A DNA stretch of 64,000 nt from Hyphococcus sp. (GTDB lineage: Bacteria > Pseudomonadota > Alphaproteobacteria > Caulobacterales > Parvularculaceae), in assembly GCA_021776415.1 (NCBI GenBank), contig JAJFFY010000003.1:1-64000 (forward strand), in the 5' to 3' direction. Each line of letters begins with the position of its first letter. Positions within the stretch are counted from its first letter, which is position 1. The position numbers and the translations under genes were made by a program. The notes under the pieces were generated by a model, which was not told the origin of the DNA, did not search any database, and was given only the letters and a program-made list of their open reading frames with translations. Positions 18,578 to 27,465 of the stretch are shown here, one piece after another.

Positions 18578-19210
18578 ATGTTGAACATTCATCATCGATA
18601 CTGGCCTCGCGCCGCTCTAGCCGCCGGGCTTCTGGCGCTTGCCGGCTGTGGGTTCAAACCGATTTACGCCGTCACTGAGAACGGCGCCGCGCCGCTCAAC
18701 CAACGTATCGCGATCGGCGAAGTGCGCGCACCGGAAGAGATCCACCCACTGATCGTCAACGCACTGGCTGACCGCATCGCCCTTAAAGGCGACGAGACGG
18801 CGGATTATGAGTTGACCGTCAACGCAAAAGAAATCGCTGAGCGGCTGGCGGTTCAAATCGATGCGACGGTCACGCGGTATAATTACCGCCTTAATGCGAA
18901 TTACGCACTTTTGGATCTGCGCACCGGCAAGACAATCAGCGGCAGCGCAAAAGCTGTCACTTCGTACAATATTGTCAGCTCACAATATTCAACGCTGTTT
19001 GCAGAGCGCACCGCCCGAGAAAAATCCGCCCGCACTCTCGCCGAAGAAATTGAACGCGACCTCCTGCTCCAGCTTTTAGATCGCCCGGATACGGACGGCA
19101 GTAGCGCCAACGCATCTGTAGAGGGCGGGCCGGGAACGACGCTCGAAGACACGGCAGAATTACCGCCAGAACCGGACGACGAGATAATCTACGTCATAGA
19201 AGATAACTAA
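18578..19210 (+). CDS. lptE: LPS-assembly lipoprotein LptE
   Basis: LptE plugs the LptD barrel and helps place lipopolysaccharide in the outer leaflet. The 210-residue product has a lipoprotein signal with lipobox LAGC followed by GFKPIY, the hallmark of LptE/RlpB. A tail of about 40 acidic, Ser/Thr-rich residues after LLDRPD is an unusual extension. The chosen ATG is 19 bp after leuS; an upstream in-frame extension runs through leuS and is not real. Its stop overlaps the holA start (TAATG), so the two are coupled. leuS-lptE-holA is a conserved operon in proteobacteria. Confidence 0.93.
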   Translation: MLNIHHRYWPRAALAAGLLALAGCGFKPIYAVTENGAAPLNQRIAIGEVRAPEEIHPLIVNALADRIALKGDETADYELTVNAKEIAERLAVQIDATVTRYNYRLNANYALLDLRTGKTISGSAKAVTSYNIVSSQYSTLFAERTAREKSARTLAEEIERDLLLQLLDRPDTDGSSANASVEGGPGTTLEDTAELPPEPDDEIIYVIEDN

Positions 19211-20265
19211 TGGTCGCCCTTAAAGGCCGTGCAATTAAAAGCTTTCTTGCCGGGCGCGACAAGGCGGTTGCAGCGGTCTTGATTTATGGTCCCGATGGCG
19301 GGCTGGTGCGCGAACGCTCCGATGGGCTGGCGCGCTTTATCGTTGAGGATTTCAAAGACCCGTTTAACTTCATCGAGCTTACCGACGCCGACATCAAAGC
19401 CGAGCCTGGGCGGATTGGCGACGAGGCGGCGGCGCTGTCATTCGCCGGCGGCGAGCGGGTGGTTCGTCTGCGCACCAGCGGCGAAACATCGGCGAAATCC
19501 GTTGCGGCGTTTCTCGCCGACCTTGATGCCGGCCATGTTAAGCCCAACGGTATTGTCCTTATTGAGGCCGGGGAATTGCCGCCCCGGTCCGGGCTTCGAA
19601 AGGCGTTTGAGAAGGCGAAAACCGCAGCTGCGCTGCCGTGTTATGCCGATGGGCCGGGCGATGTTCGCGAGATGGCGGTCGCTGCTGCTCGCGCGGAAGA
19701 CCTTGGCTTTGACGCTGACGCGCTTGGTCTCATTGTTGCGATCCTCGGCGAGGATCATGGCGTGTCGCGCGCCGAAATCGGCAAGCTGATTGTCTATAAG
19801 GGGCCCAAAAGCCTGCGCTCCGGGCCGGGGACCATCACCCTTGAAGACGTCAGAGCCTCCCTGGTTTCAGGCCTCGGCGATGCGCTTGATGATAGTGCGG
19901 GCGCCGCCGCTGACGGCAATCCGGCTCGGCTCGCAACCGCACTTCACAAAGCCGCCACCGCCGGCGTCGCTCCGGTCAGCCTGTTGCGTGCGTTGCAACG
20001 CCAGTTCTCGCGCCTAAAAGCCGCGTCAGACAACGTCGAGCGCGGCGAGAGCGCCGCCAGCGCGATGAAGAAACTGCGCCCGCCGGTGTTCTTCGCCGAA
20101 CAACACGCCTTTGAAGCGCGGCTCTATAAATGGCGCGGCGCCAAGCTCAACAAAGCGCTTCGTATGCTGATTGATACCGAGCTTGAAGCCAAAACCACCG
20201 GCGCACCGCAGCGCGAACTGGTGGAGCGCGCGGCCCTGCGCCTGGCGATAATGGCCGGGCGTTAG
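19210..20265 (+). CDS. holA: DNA polymerase III delta subunit
   Basis: The delta subunit opens the beta clamp within the clamp loader. The 351-residue protein has the expected N-terminal LIYGPDGGLVRER segment (a relic of the ATPase fold without a working P-loop), a middle helical lid region, and the C-terminal collar domain with LLRALQRQFSRL and ERAALRLA. It is translationally coupled to lptE. Its end overlaps by 4 bp the end of the convergent acetyltransferase gene. Confidence 0.94.
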   Translation: MVALKGRAIKSFLAGRDKAVAAVLIYGPDGGLVRERSDGLARFIVEDFKDPFNFIELTDADIKAEPGRIGDEAAALSFAGGERVVRLRTSGETSAKSVAAFLADLDAGHVKPNGIVLIEAGELPPRSGLRKAFEKAKTAAALPCYADGPGDVREMAVAAARAEDLGFDADALGLIVAILGEDHGVSRAEIGKLIVYKGPKSLRSGPGTITLEDVRASLVSGLGDALDDSAGAAADGNPARLATALHKAATAGVAPVSLLRALQRQFSRLKAASDNVERGESAASAMKKLRPPVFFAEQHAFEARLYKWRGAKLNKALRMLIDTELEAKTTGAPQRELVERAALRLAIMAGR

Positions 20266-20891
20266 CGCTGCGGCGTATATAGCATTATCCAGTTGTCAAA
20301 ACTCTCGCCATTGCTGTCCCCAATCCGGCTGGCGTCGACGATGACAAACCCTAACCCTTTGTAGAAACTAACATTTTTTGCCTTTTGCGTGGTCAGGGTA
20401 GCAGGCGCGCCAGAGCCGTCTACGCGCATCCGCAACTCCGCGCGCAAGACCTCAGAACCGAGGCCCTTGCCGCGCGCCGCCGGCGCCACAACCATATTAT
20501 TTAAGTACCAGCTCTCAGCACCCCTGAGGGCGGCAAGGCGCCGCGATTCAATCTGGTCGACGACATGCAGCATGCGGTGAAATGCGGGTATTCCGTGTAG
20601 AAACGGCATGGCGAGAAAACCATGTTGTGCAAGTTTTACAAGATTGGCGCTTGGCGCACCCGGCGGATGCCAAAAACCCATGGCCGCGATAGACCCATCG
20701 ACGGCGCGTTCGCCAAAGCTGGCGCCAACATCTAATTGAGCATTGAGATTGACGCGCATCAGCCATTCGAGTTTGCGCCGCCGGGTCTCATCGTCGGGGT
20801 AGATATAAACATGCGCCGGGCTATCTAAAAATGCATCCGCCAGGAGCTGTGCTGCAGCCGACTGATCTGACTTTCCTATAGCGTTCGGCAT
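20262..20891 (-). CDS. GNAT-family N-acetyltransferase
   Basis: A 209-residue acetyltransferase. The acetyl-CoA binding signature is NNMVVAPAARGKGLGSEVL, followed by TLTTQKAKNVSFYKGLGFVI typical of the fold's last strands. The N-terminal half (AFLDSPAHVYIYPD) resembles GNATs that act on small molecules, but the substrate is unknown. It is 10 bp downstream of parB on the same strand, so it may be the last gene of the parAB transcript. Confidence 0.83.
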   Translation of the reverse strand: MPNAIGKSDQSAAAQLLADAFLDSPAHVYIYPDDETRRRKLEWLMRVNLNAQLDVGASFGERAVDGSIAAMGFWHPPGAPSANLVKLAQHGFLAMPFLHGIPAFHRMLHVVDQIESRRLAALRGAESWYLNNMVVAPAARGKGLGSEVLRAELRMRVDGSGAPATLTTQKAKNVSFYKGLGFVIVDASRIGDSNGESFDNWIMLYTPQR

Positions 20892-20901
20892 TGCCGGGAG
20901 A

Positions 20902-21822
20902 CTAAACCCCGGCGCCCATCAGCCGCCGGCAGATATCATCAAGCTGGTCGAGGGTGAGGTATTTAACGCTCAGTGACCCTGCGCCTTTGGCGGAGTGGTC
21001 GATCGCCACGTCGAGACCCAACATGGCCGAGAGATCGCGCTCCAGGGCGCGCGTGTCAGCATCTTTTCTACTGCCGGAAGGCTTTGATTTAACACTGCTT
21101 TTCGCGCCAGTCACCCCCTGCTGACCGGGCGCATCTGGCGCCTCCGCACGAACCAGCTTTTCCGTCTCGCGCACAGAAAGCCCGTCGCGCAATACTCGCT
21201 TACAGGCCTCGTCCGGATCGGCGGCCGCGAGGAGGGCGCGGGCATGCCCCATGGTGATCTCACCGGCGGCGAGCGCATCATGGGCGCGCGAGGGCAGTTT
21301 TAACAACCGCATCATATTGGCGACATGGCTGCGCGACTTGCCAACCGTGCGGGCGATTTCCTCCTGGGTGCGGCCATAAGTTTCCGCAAGGCGAGTATAT
21401 GCGTTCGCTTCTTCAATTGGACCGAGATCAACGCGCTGGACATTTTCTACCAGCGCTATTTCCGCTGCTGCAACATCCGTCAGCTCACGGATTATTACCG
21501 GGACATTGTGAAGCCGCGCCCGTTGCGCGGCCCGCCAACGCCGTTCGCCGGCGACGATTTCATAATTGTTGTCCCCGCGCGGCCGCACCAATATCGGCTG
21601 CAACAACCCGCACGCCTTTATCGAAGCGGCAAGCTCTTCAATCGCGTCCTTATCAAAAACCTGGCGTGGCTGATCGGCGTTGGCGGTCAGATATTCGATC
21701 GGCAATTCACGTTTCAGCTCGTCGTCGGGCGCCGGCGCCTCGGGTCGGATATCGCCCAGAAGAGCATCGAGCCCACGGCCTAAACCCTTGCTTTGGCGTC
21801 TCTTTTTTGCAGCTACGGCCAT
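20902..21822 (-). CDS. parB: Chromosome partitioning protein ParB
   Basis: ParB is a CTP-dependent clamp that loads at parS sites and spreads along DNA to mark the origin for segregation. Seen here: a basic lead (KGLGRGLDALLGD), the CTP-binding region with GERRWRAAQRARL, and a helix-turn-helix (RTQEEIARTVGKSRSHVANMM) that reads parS. The C-terminal 50 residues form the dimer domain. An upstream TTG extends the frame, but ATG at 21822 has AGGGGAGA 7 bp before it and is taken as the start. parA lies immediately upstream. Four parS sites lie 1.4-4.3 kb away. Confidence 0.95.
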   Translation of the reverse strand: MAVAAKKRRQSKGLGRGLDALLGDIRPEAPAPDDELKRELPIEYLTANADQPRQVFDKDAIEELAASIKACGLLQPILVRPRGDNNYEIVAGERRWRAAQRARLHNVPVIIRELTDVAAAEIALVENVQRVDLGPIEEANAYTRLAETYGRTQEEIARTVGKSRSHVANMMRLLKLPSRAHDALAAGEITMGHARALLAAADPDEACKRVLRDGLSVRETEKLVRAEAPDAPGQQGVTGAKSSVKSKPSGSRKDADTRALERDLSAMLGLDVAIDHSAKGAGSLSVKYLTLDQLDDICRRLMGAGV

Positions 21823-21836
21823 ATTCACATCTCCCC

Positions 21837-22646
21837 TCAAGCGGCTTTCGGCCGCGCGCGTTCACGCTGGATAACTTCCGAGGCGAGCTGGATATAGGCC
21901 TGGCTGCCGGGGCATTTCAGATCATAAAGAAGCGCCGGTTTGCCATGGCTCGGCGCTTCGGAGATCCGCACATTGCGCGGGATGACAGTCCTGTAGACTT
22001 TGTCTTTCAGGTGCGCGCGGACATCGTCCTCAACCTGATTGGTGAGATTGTTGCGCCGGTCATGCATGGTCAAAACAATACCCTGAAGTTCAAGTCCAGT
22101 ATTAATCCGTTCACGAATAGTATCGATCGTGCGCAAAATTTGGCTTAGGCCTTCAAGCGCAAAAAACTCGCATTGCAGGGGGATGATGACGGCATCTGCG
22201 GCAGCGAGCGCATTCACGGTCAGCAAACTTAAAGACGGCGGGCAATCGATCAGCACGTAAGAGACCGGCTCGCCAACCGCGGACTGGCGATATTCCTCTA
22301 TCGCATCGGCCAGCCGATAATGGCGCCGGTCGGCGTCGATGAGTTCAATTTCCGCGCCCGCAAGATCCACCCCGGCAGGCGCCAACACCAGCCCAGGAAT
22401 ATCCGTATCGGTAACCGCTGCCTCGAGGCGGTATTCTCCGCCAAGAACGTCATAGGTAGTCACGCCGCGGTCCGCCGCACGGATGCCAAGCCCGGTGGAG
22501 GCGTTGCCTTGGGGGTCAAGATCGATCAGCAAAACCCGTTCACCGACAGCCGCCAGCGCAGTGGCGAGGTTGATCGCCGTCGTCGTTTTGCCAACGCCGC
22601 CCTTCTGGTTGGCAATCGCAAGGATCCGGGGAGGGCTAGCGGTCAT
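21837..22646 (-). CDS. parA: Chromosome partitioning ATPase ParA
   Basis: A deviant-Walker ATPase that moves ParB-parS complexes along nucleoid DNA. KGGVGKTTTAINLA (signature lysine included) starts at about residue 15, DLDPQGNAS follows at about 43, and YVLIDCPPSLS is the second acidic motif. Length 269 residues is typical. It overlaps the end of rsmG by 11 bp and ends 14 bp before parB, so rsmG-parA-parB form one unit. Confidence 0.96.
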   Translation of the reverse strand: MTASPPRILAIANQKGGVGKTTTAINLATALAAVGERVLLIDLDPQGNASTGLGIRAADRGVTTYDVLGGEYRLEAAVTDTDIPGLVLAPAGVDLAGAEIELIDADRRHYRLADAIEEYRQSAVGEPVSYVLIDCPPSLSLLTVNALAAADAVIIPLQCEFFALEGLSQILRTIDTIRERINTGLELQGIVLTMHDRRNNLTNQVEDDVRAHLKDKVYRTVIPRNVRISEAPSHGKPALLYDLKCPGSQAYIQLASEVIQRERARPKAA

Positions 22647-23265
22647 GAGCGGGCTTCAGGTTTTCGATTTCCAAAATCGCCGCGCCGGGGTCGGTGACGC
22701 TGCGATGACGTATGACCTCCATATGCCAAGATTTAGTGGCTTGGGTCAATTCATCCGCAACATCTTGTCCTTTTAGTAAGAAATACCGGGTGTTTTTGCC
22801 CCCAATTCCATGACCGTAGCGGAGTAATTTATCAAGCCGGGCGAGGGCGCGCGCGGTGATAATATCGGGGGCTGAGAGTAGGGCTACCGCCTCAATGCGC
22901 GCCGGTATGACTTTGAGATTATCGAGCCCCATGGCCTCGCCGGCCGCTGACAGAAAGGCGGCTTTCTTGCCGGTCGATTCAATCAATGTGACGTGCACGT
23001 CCTTTTCCGCCAGCATCGCCGCAAGGACAAGGCCGGGAAACCCGGCGCCGGAACCCAGATCAACAATGGTCTTAACGCCCGCCGGCAATAGTGGCGCAAT
23101 CTGCGCACTATCAAGGTAGTGCCTGCGCCAGCGGTCTTCGATGGTCGAACGGGCGATGAGGTTGTGCCGCGAAGACCCGTCGAGCAACACGGCATCCATG
23201 GCTTTCAGGCGCTCAAATATTTCACGTGAAACATTGGCGGCGGCGGCGAATTCTTCAGGCGTCAC
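22636..23265 (-). CDS. rsmG: 16S rRNA (guanine-527-N7)-methyltransferase RsmG
   Basis: RsmG methylates G527 in the 16S rRNA 530 loop using SAM; its loss gives low-level streptomycin resistance. The 209-residue protein carries the SAM motif VDLGSGAGFPGL and the family stretch TARALARLDKLL. The GTG start has GGAG 7 bp upstream, formed within the end of mnmG. A parS palindrome lies in its 5' part and is translated as NVSREI. Confidence 0.94.
   Translation of the reverse strand: MTPEEFAAAANVSREIFERLKAMDAVLLDGSSRHNLIARSTIEDRWRRHYLDSAQIAPLLPAGVKTIVDLGSGAGFPGLVLAAMLAEKDVHVTLIESTGKKAAFLSAAGEAMGLDNLKVIPARIEAVALLSAPDIITARALARLDKLLRYGHGIGGKNTRYFLLKGQDVADELTQATKSWHMEVIRHRSVTDPGAAILEIENLKPAHDR
23218..23233. 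promoter_or_regulatory. parS site 1 (in rsmG)
   Basis: TATTTCACGTGAAACA matches the 16-bp parS consensus TGTTTCACGTGAAACA at 15 of 16 positions. It lies inside rsmG near its start. ParB from the adjacent gene is the expected ligand. Confidence 0.85.
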
Positions 23266-23277
23266 ATTGCTCTCCGC

Positions 23278-25191
23278 TCACCCTGCCGCCCTGGCTTTGT
23301 TCTTCTTCACCCAGGCAAGCAACAGCGCCAGCGCCGCAGGCGTCACTCCCTCAATGCGGCCGGCCTGACCAAGCGTCGCCGGGCGCGCCGCAATCAGCTT
23401 GGCGCGAACCTCATTAGAAAGCCCTTTGATTGCTTCATAATCAAGGTCGGTGGGAAGCCGCAGGCTCTCGTCCTTCTTGAAAGCGACAATGTCAGCTTCC
23501 TGACGGTGGAGGTAGCCGGAATAGAGCGCGTCAAATTCCAGCTGCTCGGTGATTGGTTGTTCCATCCCATGGAGCCGAGGCCAAATGCCGGCAAGGTCAT
23601 TGAGCTTAATCCCGGGCAGGGCCAACAGATCGACCACCGAACGGCGGCGGCCGTCCTGATTGATTTTGAGCCCGTGTTTTGCCGCTTCATTGGGCGTCAA
23701 CATCGTCTCGTCCGCCCACCGCCGCGCCGCATCAAGCGCTGATTGTTTCACGTGAAACGCTTGCGCGCGCGAAGCGCTGACGATACCGGCATCAATACCG
23801 CATGGCGTCAGGCGCTGGTCGGCATTATCGGCCCGCAAGGTCAGGCGATATTCCGCCCGGCTGGTAAACATCCGATAGGGCTCGGTGACGCCGTGGGTGA
23901 TGAGGTCGTCAATCATCACGCCTATATATGCCTCGGACCGGTCGAGGCTGAACGGAGCCGCGCCGCCGACAAGCCTTGCTGCATTAACACCGGCCATCAG
24001 GCCTTGCGCCGCCGCCTCTTCATAGCCGGTGGTGCCATTGATCTGCCCGGCTAGGAAAAGCCCGCCCAAAGCCTTTACCTCAAGCGCCTGGGTGAGCGCG
24101 CGCGGATCGACATAATCATATTCAATCGCATAGCCGTAGCGAATGACTTCCGCCCGCTCCAGGCCTGGAATAGTCTTCAGGAACGCCGCCTGAACATCTT
24201 CCGGCAACGACGTCGAAATCCCGTTTGGGTAGACCGTCGCGTTATCCAGCCCTTCCGGCTCAAGGAATATCTGGTGGCTGTCGCGTTCGGCAAACCGCAC
24301 CACCTTGTCTTCAATCGACGGACAATAGCGCGGGCCGCGCCCGGATATGCCGCCGCCATAGACTGCGGACTTCTCAATATTGTCGGCGATGATCTGGTGC
24401 GTCGCTTTGGTTGTTCCGGTCACGCCGCAGGCGATCTGCGGCACGCAAATCTTGTCCGTCATAAAGGAGAAGGGAACCGGCTGGTCGTCAGCCGGCTGCA
24501 TATCGAGGCTCGCCCAATCGATGGTCTCGCCGCTGAGCCGGGCAGGGGTGCCGGTCTTAAGGCGGCCCATTTTAAGACCCATCGCATATAGCCGGTCCGA
24601 CAGGCCCAAAGCCGGCGGCTCTACACCGCCCCATGTCCGGTCGGCGGCTCTCGAATTGGCCCGCCCAGCGGCGATACGGCGGTCACCAATATGGATCACA
24701 CCTTTAAGGAATGTACCGGTGGTCAGGACCACGGCCCCGGCGCGGATTATTGTCCCGTCAGCGGTGACGATGCCGGCAACCTTCAGCGCGCCATTTGTTT
24801 CACGTGAAACATCGAGGTCTTCGACCGAGAGCTCAGCTATCTCGAGATTATCGACCTCACCAAGCAGGGCCTGCATGGTCTCGCGGTATAGCCGGCGGTC
24901 AGCCTGGGCTCTCGGACCGCGGACCGCCGGGCCTTTGGAGCGGTTCAGCATCCGGAACTGAATGCCTGAGCGGTCGATCACTCGCCCCATCAGCCCGTCC
25001 AGCGCATCGACCTCACGCACCAGGTGGCCCTTTCCGAGACCGCCAATGGCAGGATTGCAGGACATTTCGCCAATTGTATCGATGCGGTGGGTCGCCAGCA
25101 GCGTCCTGACGCCAGCCCGCGCCGCCGCAGCCGCAGCCTCACAGCCTGCGTGTCCGCCGCCAATGATAATGACATCGTAGCTTTTGATCAT
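23278..25191 (-). CDS. mnmG: tRNA uridine-34 modification enzyme MnmG (GidA)
   Basis: With MnmE, this FAD enzyme makes the carboxymethylaminomethyl (or aminomethyl) group at U34 of certain tRNAs. The FAD-binding [10 protein letters not shown] is right at the N-terminus, and the GidA signatures [11 protein letters not shown] and [10 protein letters not shown] are present. The frame runs upstream to 25527, but the ATG at 25191 gives a 637-residue protein of normal length starting at the FAD motif. Two parS sites lie inside the gene, translated as FHVKQ and DVSRET. Confidence 0.96.
   Translation of the reverse strand: MIKSYDVIIIGGGHAGCEAAAAAARAGVRTLLATHRIDTIGEMSCNPAIGGLGKGHLVREVDALDGLMGRVIDRSGIQFRMLNRSKGPAVRGPRAQADRRLYRETMQALLGEVDNLEIAELSVEDLDVSRETNGALKVAGIVTADGTIIRAGAVVLTTGTFLKGVIHIGDRRIAAGRANSRAADRTWGGVEPPALGLSDRLYAMGLKMGRLKTGTPARLSGETIDWASLDMQPADDQPVPFSFMTDKICVPQIACGVTGTTKATHQIIADNIEKSAVYGGGISGRGPRYCPSIEDKVVRFAERDSHQIFLEPEGLDNATVYPNGISTSLPEDVQAAFLKTIPGLERAEVIRYGYAIEYDYVDPRALTQALEVKALGGLFLAGQINGTTGYEEAAAQGLMAGVNAARLVGGAAPFSLDRSEAYIGVMIDDLITHGVTEPYRMFTSRAEYRLTLRADNADQRLTPCGIDAGIVSASRAQAFHVKQSALDAARRWADETMLTPNEAAKHGLKINQDGRRRSVVDLLALPGIKLNDLAGIWPRLHGMEQPITEQLEFDALYSGYLHRQEADIVAFKKDESLRLPTDLDYEAIKGLSNEVRAKLIAARPATLGQAGRIEGVTPAALALLLAWVKKNKARAAG
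23744..23759. promoter_or_regulatory. parS site 2 (in mnmG)
   Basis: TGTTTCACGTGAAACG matches the parS consensus at 15 of 16 positions. It lies inside the coding sequence for the C-terminal part of MnmG. Confidence 0.88.
24796..24811. promoter_or_regulatory. parS site 3 (in mnmG, perfect)
   Basis: TGTTTCACGTGAAACA is a perfect 16-bp parS palindrome inside mnmG. Confidence 0.93.
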
Positions 25192-25320
25192 AGCCTTAAC
25201 TTTCGCCGCCCATATAGGCCGGGGCCGCGGGGAATGCATCCCCTTTCGGCTCCTCGCCTGTCCCCGGGCACCTAATTTTACAAATTGGAAAGGATTGGGC
25301 TGGTAGGGCCGCCCCGGCAC

Positions 25321-25355
25321 GGGGGCTGCAATACCCCCTCCATCAGCAACGGGGG
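25321..25355 (+). promoter_or_regulatory. Alternative G/C-tract hairpins before a small gene
   Basis: GGGGG (25321-25325), CCCCC (25334-25338) and GGGGG (25351-25355) are evenly spaced, so the C tract could pair with either G tract. They lie 24 bp upstream of the ATG of the small gene at 25379. They could affect its translation or be chance in GC-rich DNA. Confidence 0.25.
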
Positions 25356-25378
25356 AATCGATCTCTGTGGGACATCTT

Positions 25379-25660
25379 ATGAACGATTCAAAATCAGTAA
25401 CCGCGTCACATACACAATTACATGGGCTAGTATCGCGGGCGTTTGGGCAAGAAACACTGGCTGCCGACAAGCTGGAAGATATGCGTGTGAAGCGCATACT
25501 GGCGCGTCGGCTGGCTGAGAAAGCCAAAAATTATGAGCGCGCCGCCGCCAAGCTTGAAATTCGCGGCGATGGCGACGCCGCGGAGGTTCTGCAAAGAGCC
25601 GCTGACAGGCTACGCCACATCACCGCAAAGCCGCCCCGGGAACACATCCCGTCGGGCTGA
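25379..25660 (+). CDS. Small hypothetical protein between mnmG and mnmE
   Basis: A 93-residue hydrophilic protein not recognised as any family. It is rich in Arg, Ala and Glu, with a probable long helix ([19 protein letters not shown]) and a second helical stretch; no signal, membrane segment or cysteine. It is transcribed against its neighbours, divergent from mnmG and convergent with mnmE. A GTG at 25367 is in frame; the ATG at 25379 is preferred, though neither has a good ribosome site. It interrupts the tight mnmE-mnmG pairing common in other alphaproteobacteria. It may be a real lineage-specific gene or a chance frame. Confidence 0.5.
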   Translation: MNDSKSVTASHTQLHGLVSRAFGQETLAADKLEDMRVKRILARRLAEKAKNYERAAAKLEIRGDGDAAEVLQRAADRLRHITAKPPREHIPSG

Positions 25661-25702
25661 AAGCGAATATTCGGGAAATAAGGCGGGAATTTCTGGCCGC
25701 GA

Positions 25703-27088
25703 TCATTTCCCGATACAAAAACTAGAAAAAATCTCGCCGAGAACATCTTCAACTCCAACTGCGCCGGTAATGCCGCCGAGCGCCCGTACTGCAAGGCGGG
25801 CATCCTCGGCAGCCAGCTCCGGCGCGGTCTCAATATACGCCTCAGCGCGAGACAGCGCGGCAATAGCGTCCTCGACCGCTTTGACATGGCGCGCCCGGGT
25901 GAGGGCGGGACCATCATCGCCTATCACTGATCCAGCAACGCGTTGCGTCAGCGCCGCAACGAATTCCGCCATACCTGCGCCGGTTTTCGCCGATACTGAG
26001 TGCTCGTGATAATCCGAACGGCCCTGATGCGCAGCGCCGCCGGCAATATCGGCCTTGTTCCAGATAAGGAAGTCGCCAGGCTGTAACAGCGCCAGCGTTT
26101 CGCACGGAACATTTTCATCCTCGCCAGCAATCAGTGTTCCACGTGAAACACATTGCGCGCCATCAACTACAAGTACGCGAATATCAGCCGTTTCAGCGCG
26201 CAGACGCGCGCGCGTGATGCCCTCGCGTTCAATGTCGTCCGCAGCAGCATTTCTAAGCCCCGCCGTATCGGCAAGCGTTGTAACAATTCCGCCAAGATCG
26301 AGGCGCGCCTCAACGATGTCCCTGGTAGTGCCGGGCGCCTCGTTAACGATTGCAACGTCGGATCCGGCAAGCGCGTTCAAGAGAGACGACTTGCCGGCAT
26401 TGGGCGGCCCGATGATCGCCGCCATGACGCCCTTGCGGATCGTCCGTGCACGTCCCGAATTGAGAATGAATTCGGATAGCTCACGCTTGAGCGCGGCGAT
26501 GGCCGGCGCCGCTCGCGCGGCGACCGCAGCCGGAACACCGCCTTCATCGGGGAAATCTATGTCGGCTTCAAGCGGCGCCAAGGTCTCTAAAATGAGCTTT
26601 CGCCAGCCCTCGGCGACCTCCGATAATCGCCCCTCGAGCTGACCCAAAGCCTGCATTCTCTGTCGGGTCGTTTCGGAATCGATAAGGTCGGCCAAAGCCT
26701 CTGCCTGGGCAAGATCCAGCTTTGAATTTTTGAGCGCCCGAAAGGTGAATTCACCGGCCTCCGCCGGCCGAGCGCCGAGCGCCGACAACGCTTCATAAAG
26801 CGCCGTCTCCACTGCATGGGCGCCATGAAGGTGGAACTCAACAACATCCTCGCCAGTAAAACTGGCCGGCGCCTTGAAAAGTATGGCCAGTCCGCGATCG
26901 ATGATCGCACCGCACGAAGGGTCGCGTAGAGTGACAAGTTTCAGGTCGCGAATTTTAATCCGTTTACCAACTAACTCACTGGCGATGGTGTGAGATTTCG
27001 GACCCGACACCCTGAACACCGCCACGCCCGCTTTGCCGGCGCCGGAGGCGCGCGCATAAATGGTGTCGCTGGAGACAGAAATCGTCAT
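25703..27088 (-). CDS. mnmE: tRNA modification GTPase MnmE (TrmE)
   Basis: The GTPase partner of MnmG in wobble-uridine modification. The 461-residue protein has the N-terminal tetrahydrofolate-binding domain (SGPKSHTIA), a central helical domain, a G domain with G1 GPPNAGKSSLLN, G3 DTAGLR and the NKAD-type G4 in IWNKADI, and the invariant C-terminal CIGK tail. A parS site is embedded in the G domain, translated as CVSRGT. It is separated from mnmG by about 510 bp holding the small convergent gene. Confidence 0.96.
   Translation of the reverse strand: MTISVSSDTIYARASGAGKAGVAVFRVSGPKSHTIASELVGKRIKIRDLKLVTLRDPSCGAIIDRGLAILFKAPASFTGEDVVEFHLHGAHAVETALYEALSALGARPAEAGEFTFRALKNSKLDLAQAEALADLIDSETTRQRMQALGQLEGRLSEVAEGWRKLILETLAPLEADIDFPDEGGVPAAVAARAAPAIAALKRELSEFILNSGRARTIRKGVMAAIIGPPNAGKSSLLNALAGSDVAIVNEAPGTTRDIVEARLDLGGIVTTLADTAGLRNAAADDIEREGITRARLRAETADIRVLVVDGAQCVSRGTLIAGEDENVPCETLALLQPGDFLIWNKADIAGGAAHQGRSDYHEHSVSAKTGAGMAEFVAALTQRVAGSVIGDDGPALTRARHVKAVEDAIAALSRAEAYIETAPELAAEDARLAVRALGGITGAVGVEDVLGEIFSSFCIGK
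26135..26150. promoter_or_regulatory. parS site 4 (in mnmE)
   Basis: TGTTCCACGTGAAACA matches the parS consensus at 15 of 16 positions. It lies inside mnmE. Confidence 0.87.
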
Positions 27089-27102
27089 ATCGTCAAAGAG
27101 GG

Positions 27103-27143
27103 GGGATTAGAAAACCAGTCCCTAATCCCTAAAATCTAATCCC
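27103..27143 (-). repeat. GGGATTAG hairpin repeat between DUF6489 gene and mnmE
   Basis: GGGATTAG (27103-27110) can pair with either of two CTAATCCC copies (27122-27129 and 27136-27143). The 54-bp spacer between the DUF6489 stop and the mnmE start consists largely of this structure. A similar GGGGATTAG sequence opens the hairpin before leuS at about 15693. It could be a small dispersed repeat or a weak terminator; no T run follows. Confidence 0.4.
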
Positions 27144-27379
27144 TATTTACCCTTCCCCATCGCCGCGCCGACCAGGTTTTGGAATTGCTCCAGCCCCTTG
27201 CCGCCCATATTCACCCAGGCGGCGATTAACCGCTCGGGGTCCGCCAGTGTGTCGAGGTTGCCTTTTGCGCGCTTGGCCATTTCGTCCATGACCATATTAT
27301 TGAGCGGCTCCACATCCGGCATCCCAACAAAAGCGCGCGCTTCCTGGGGTGTGCATTCAACATTAATGGTCAGTTTCAT
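27143..27379 (-). CDS. DUF6489 family protein
   Basis: A 78-residue protein resembling DUF6489, with the conserved opening MKLTINVECTPQEARAF, then GMPDVEPLN and a C-terminal WVNMGGKGLEQFQ segment. The family's function is unknown. It looks soluble and helical; the C-terminal stretch recalls phasin-like or polyhydroxyalkanoate-associated proteins, but that is not firm. It lies 54 bp upstream of mnmE on the same strand. Confidence 0.75.
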   Translation of the reverse strand: MKLTINVECTPQEARAFVGMPDVEPLNNMVMDEMAKRAKGNLDTLADPERLIAAWVNMGGKGLEQFQNLVGAAMGKGK

Positions 27380-27465
27380 CGGCGCATCTCCTTATAGCTG
27401 GACTTAAGGGGTCGCACACATAGCCCAAATCCACCGCCGGCAATAGCCTGCACTTTTTGGGGCTT

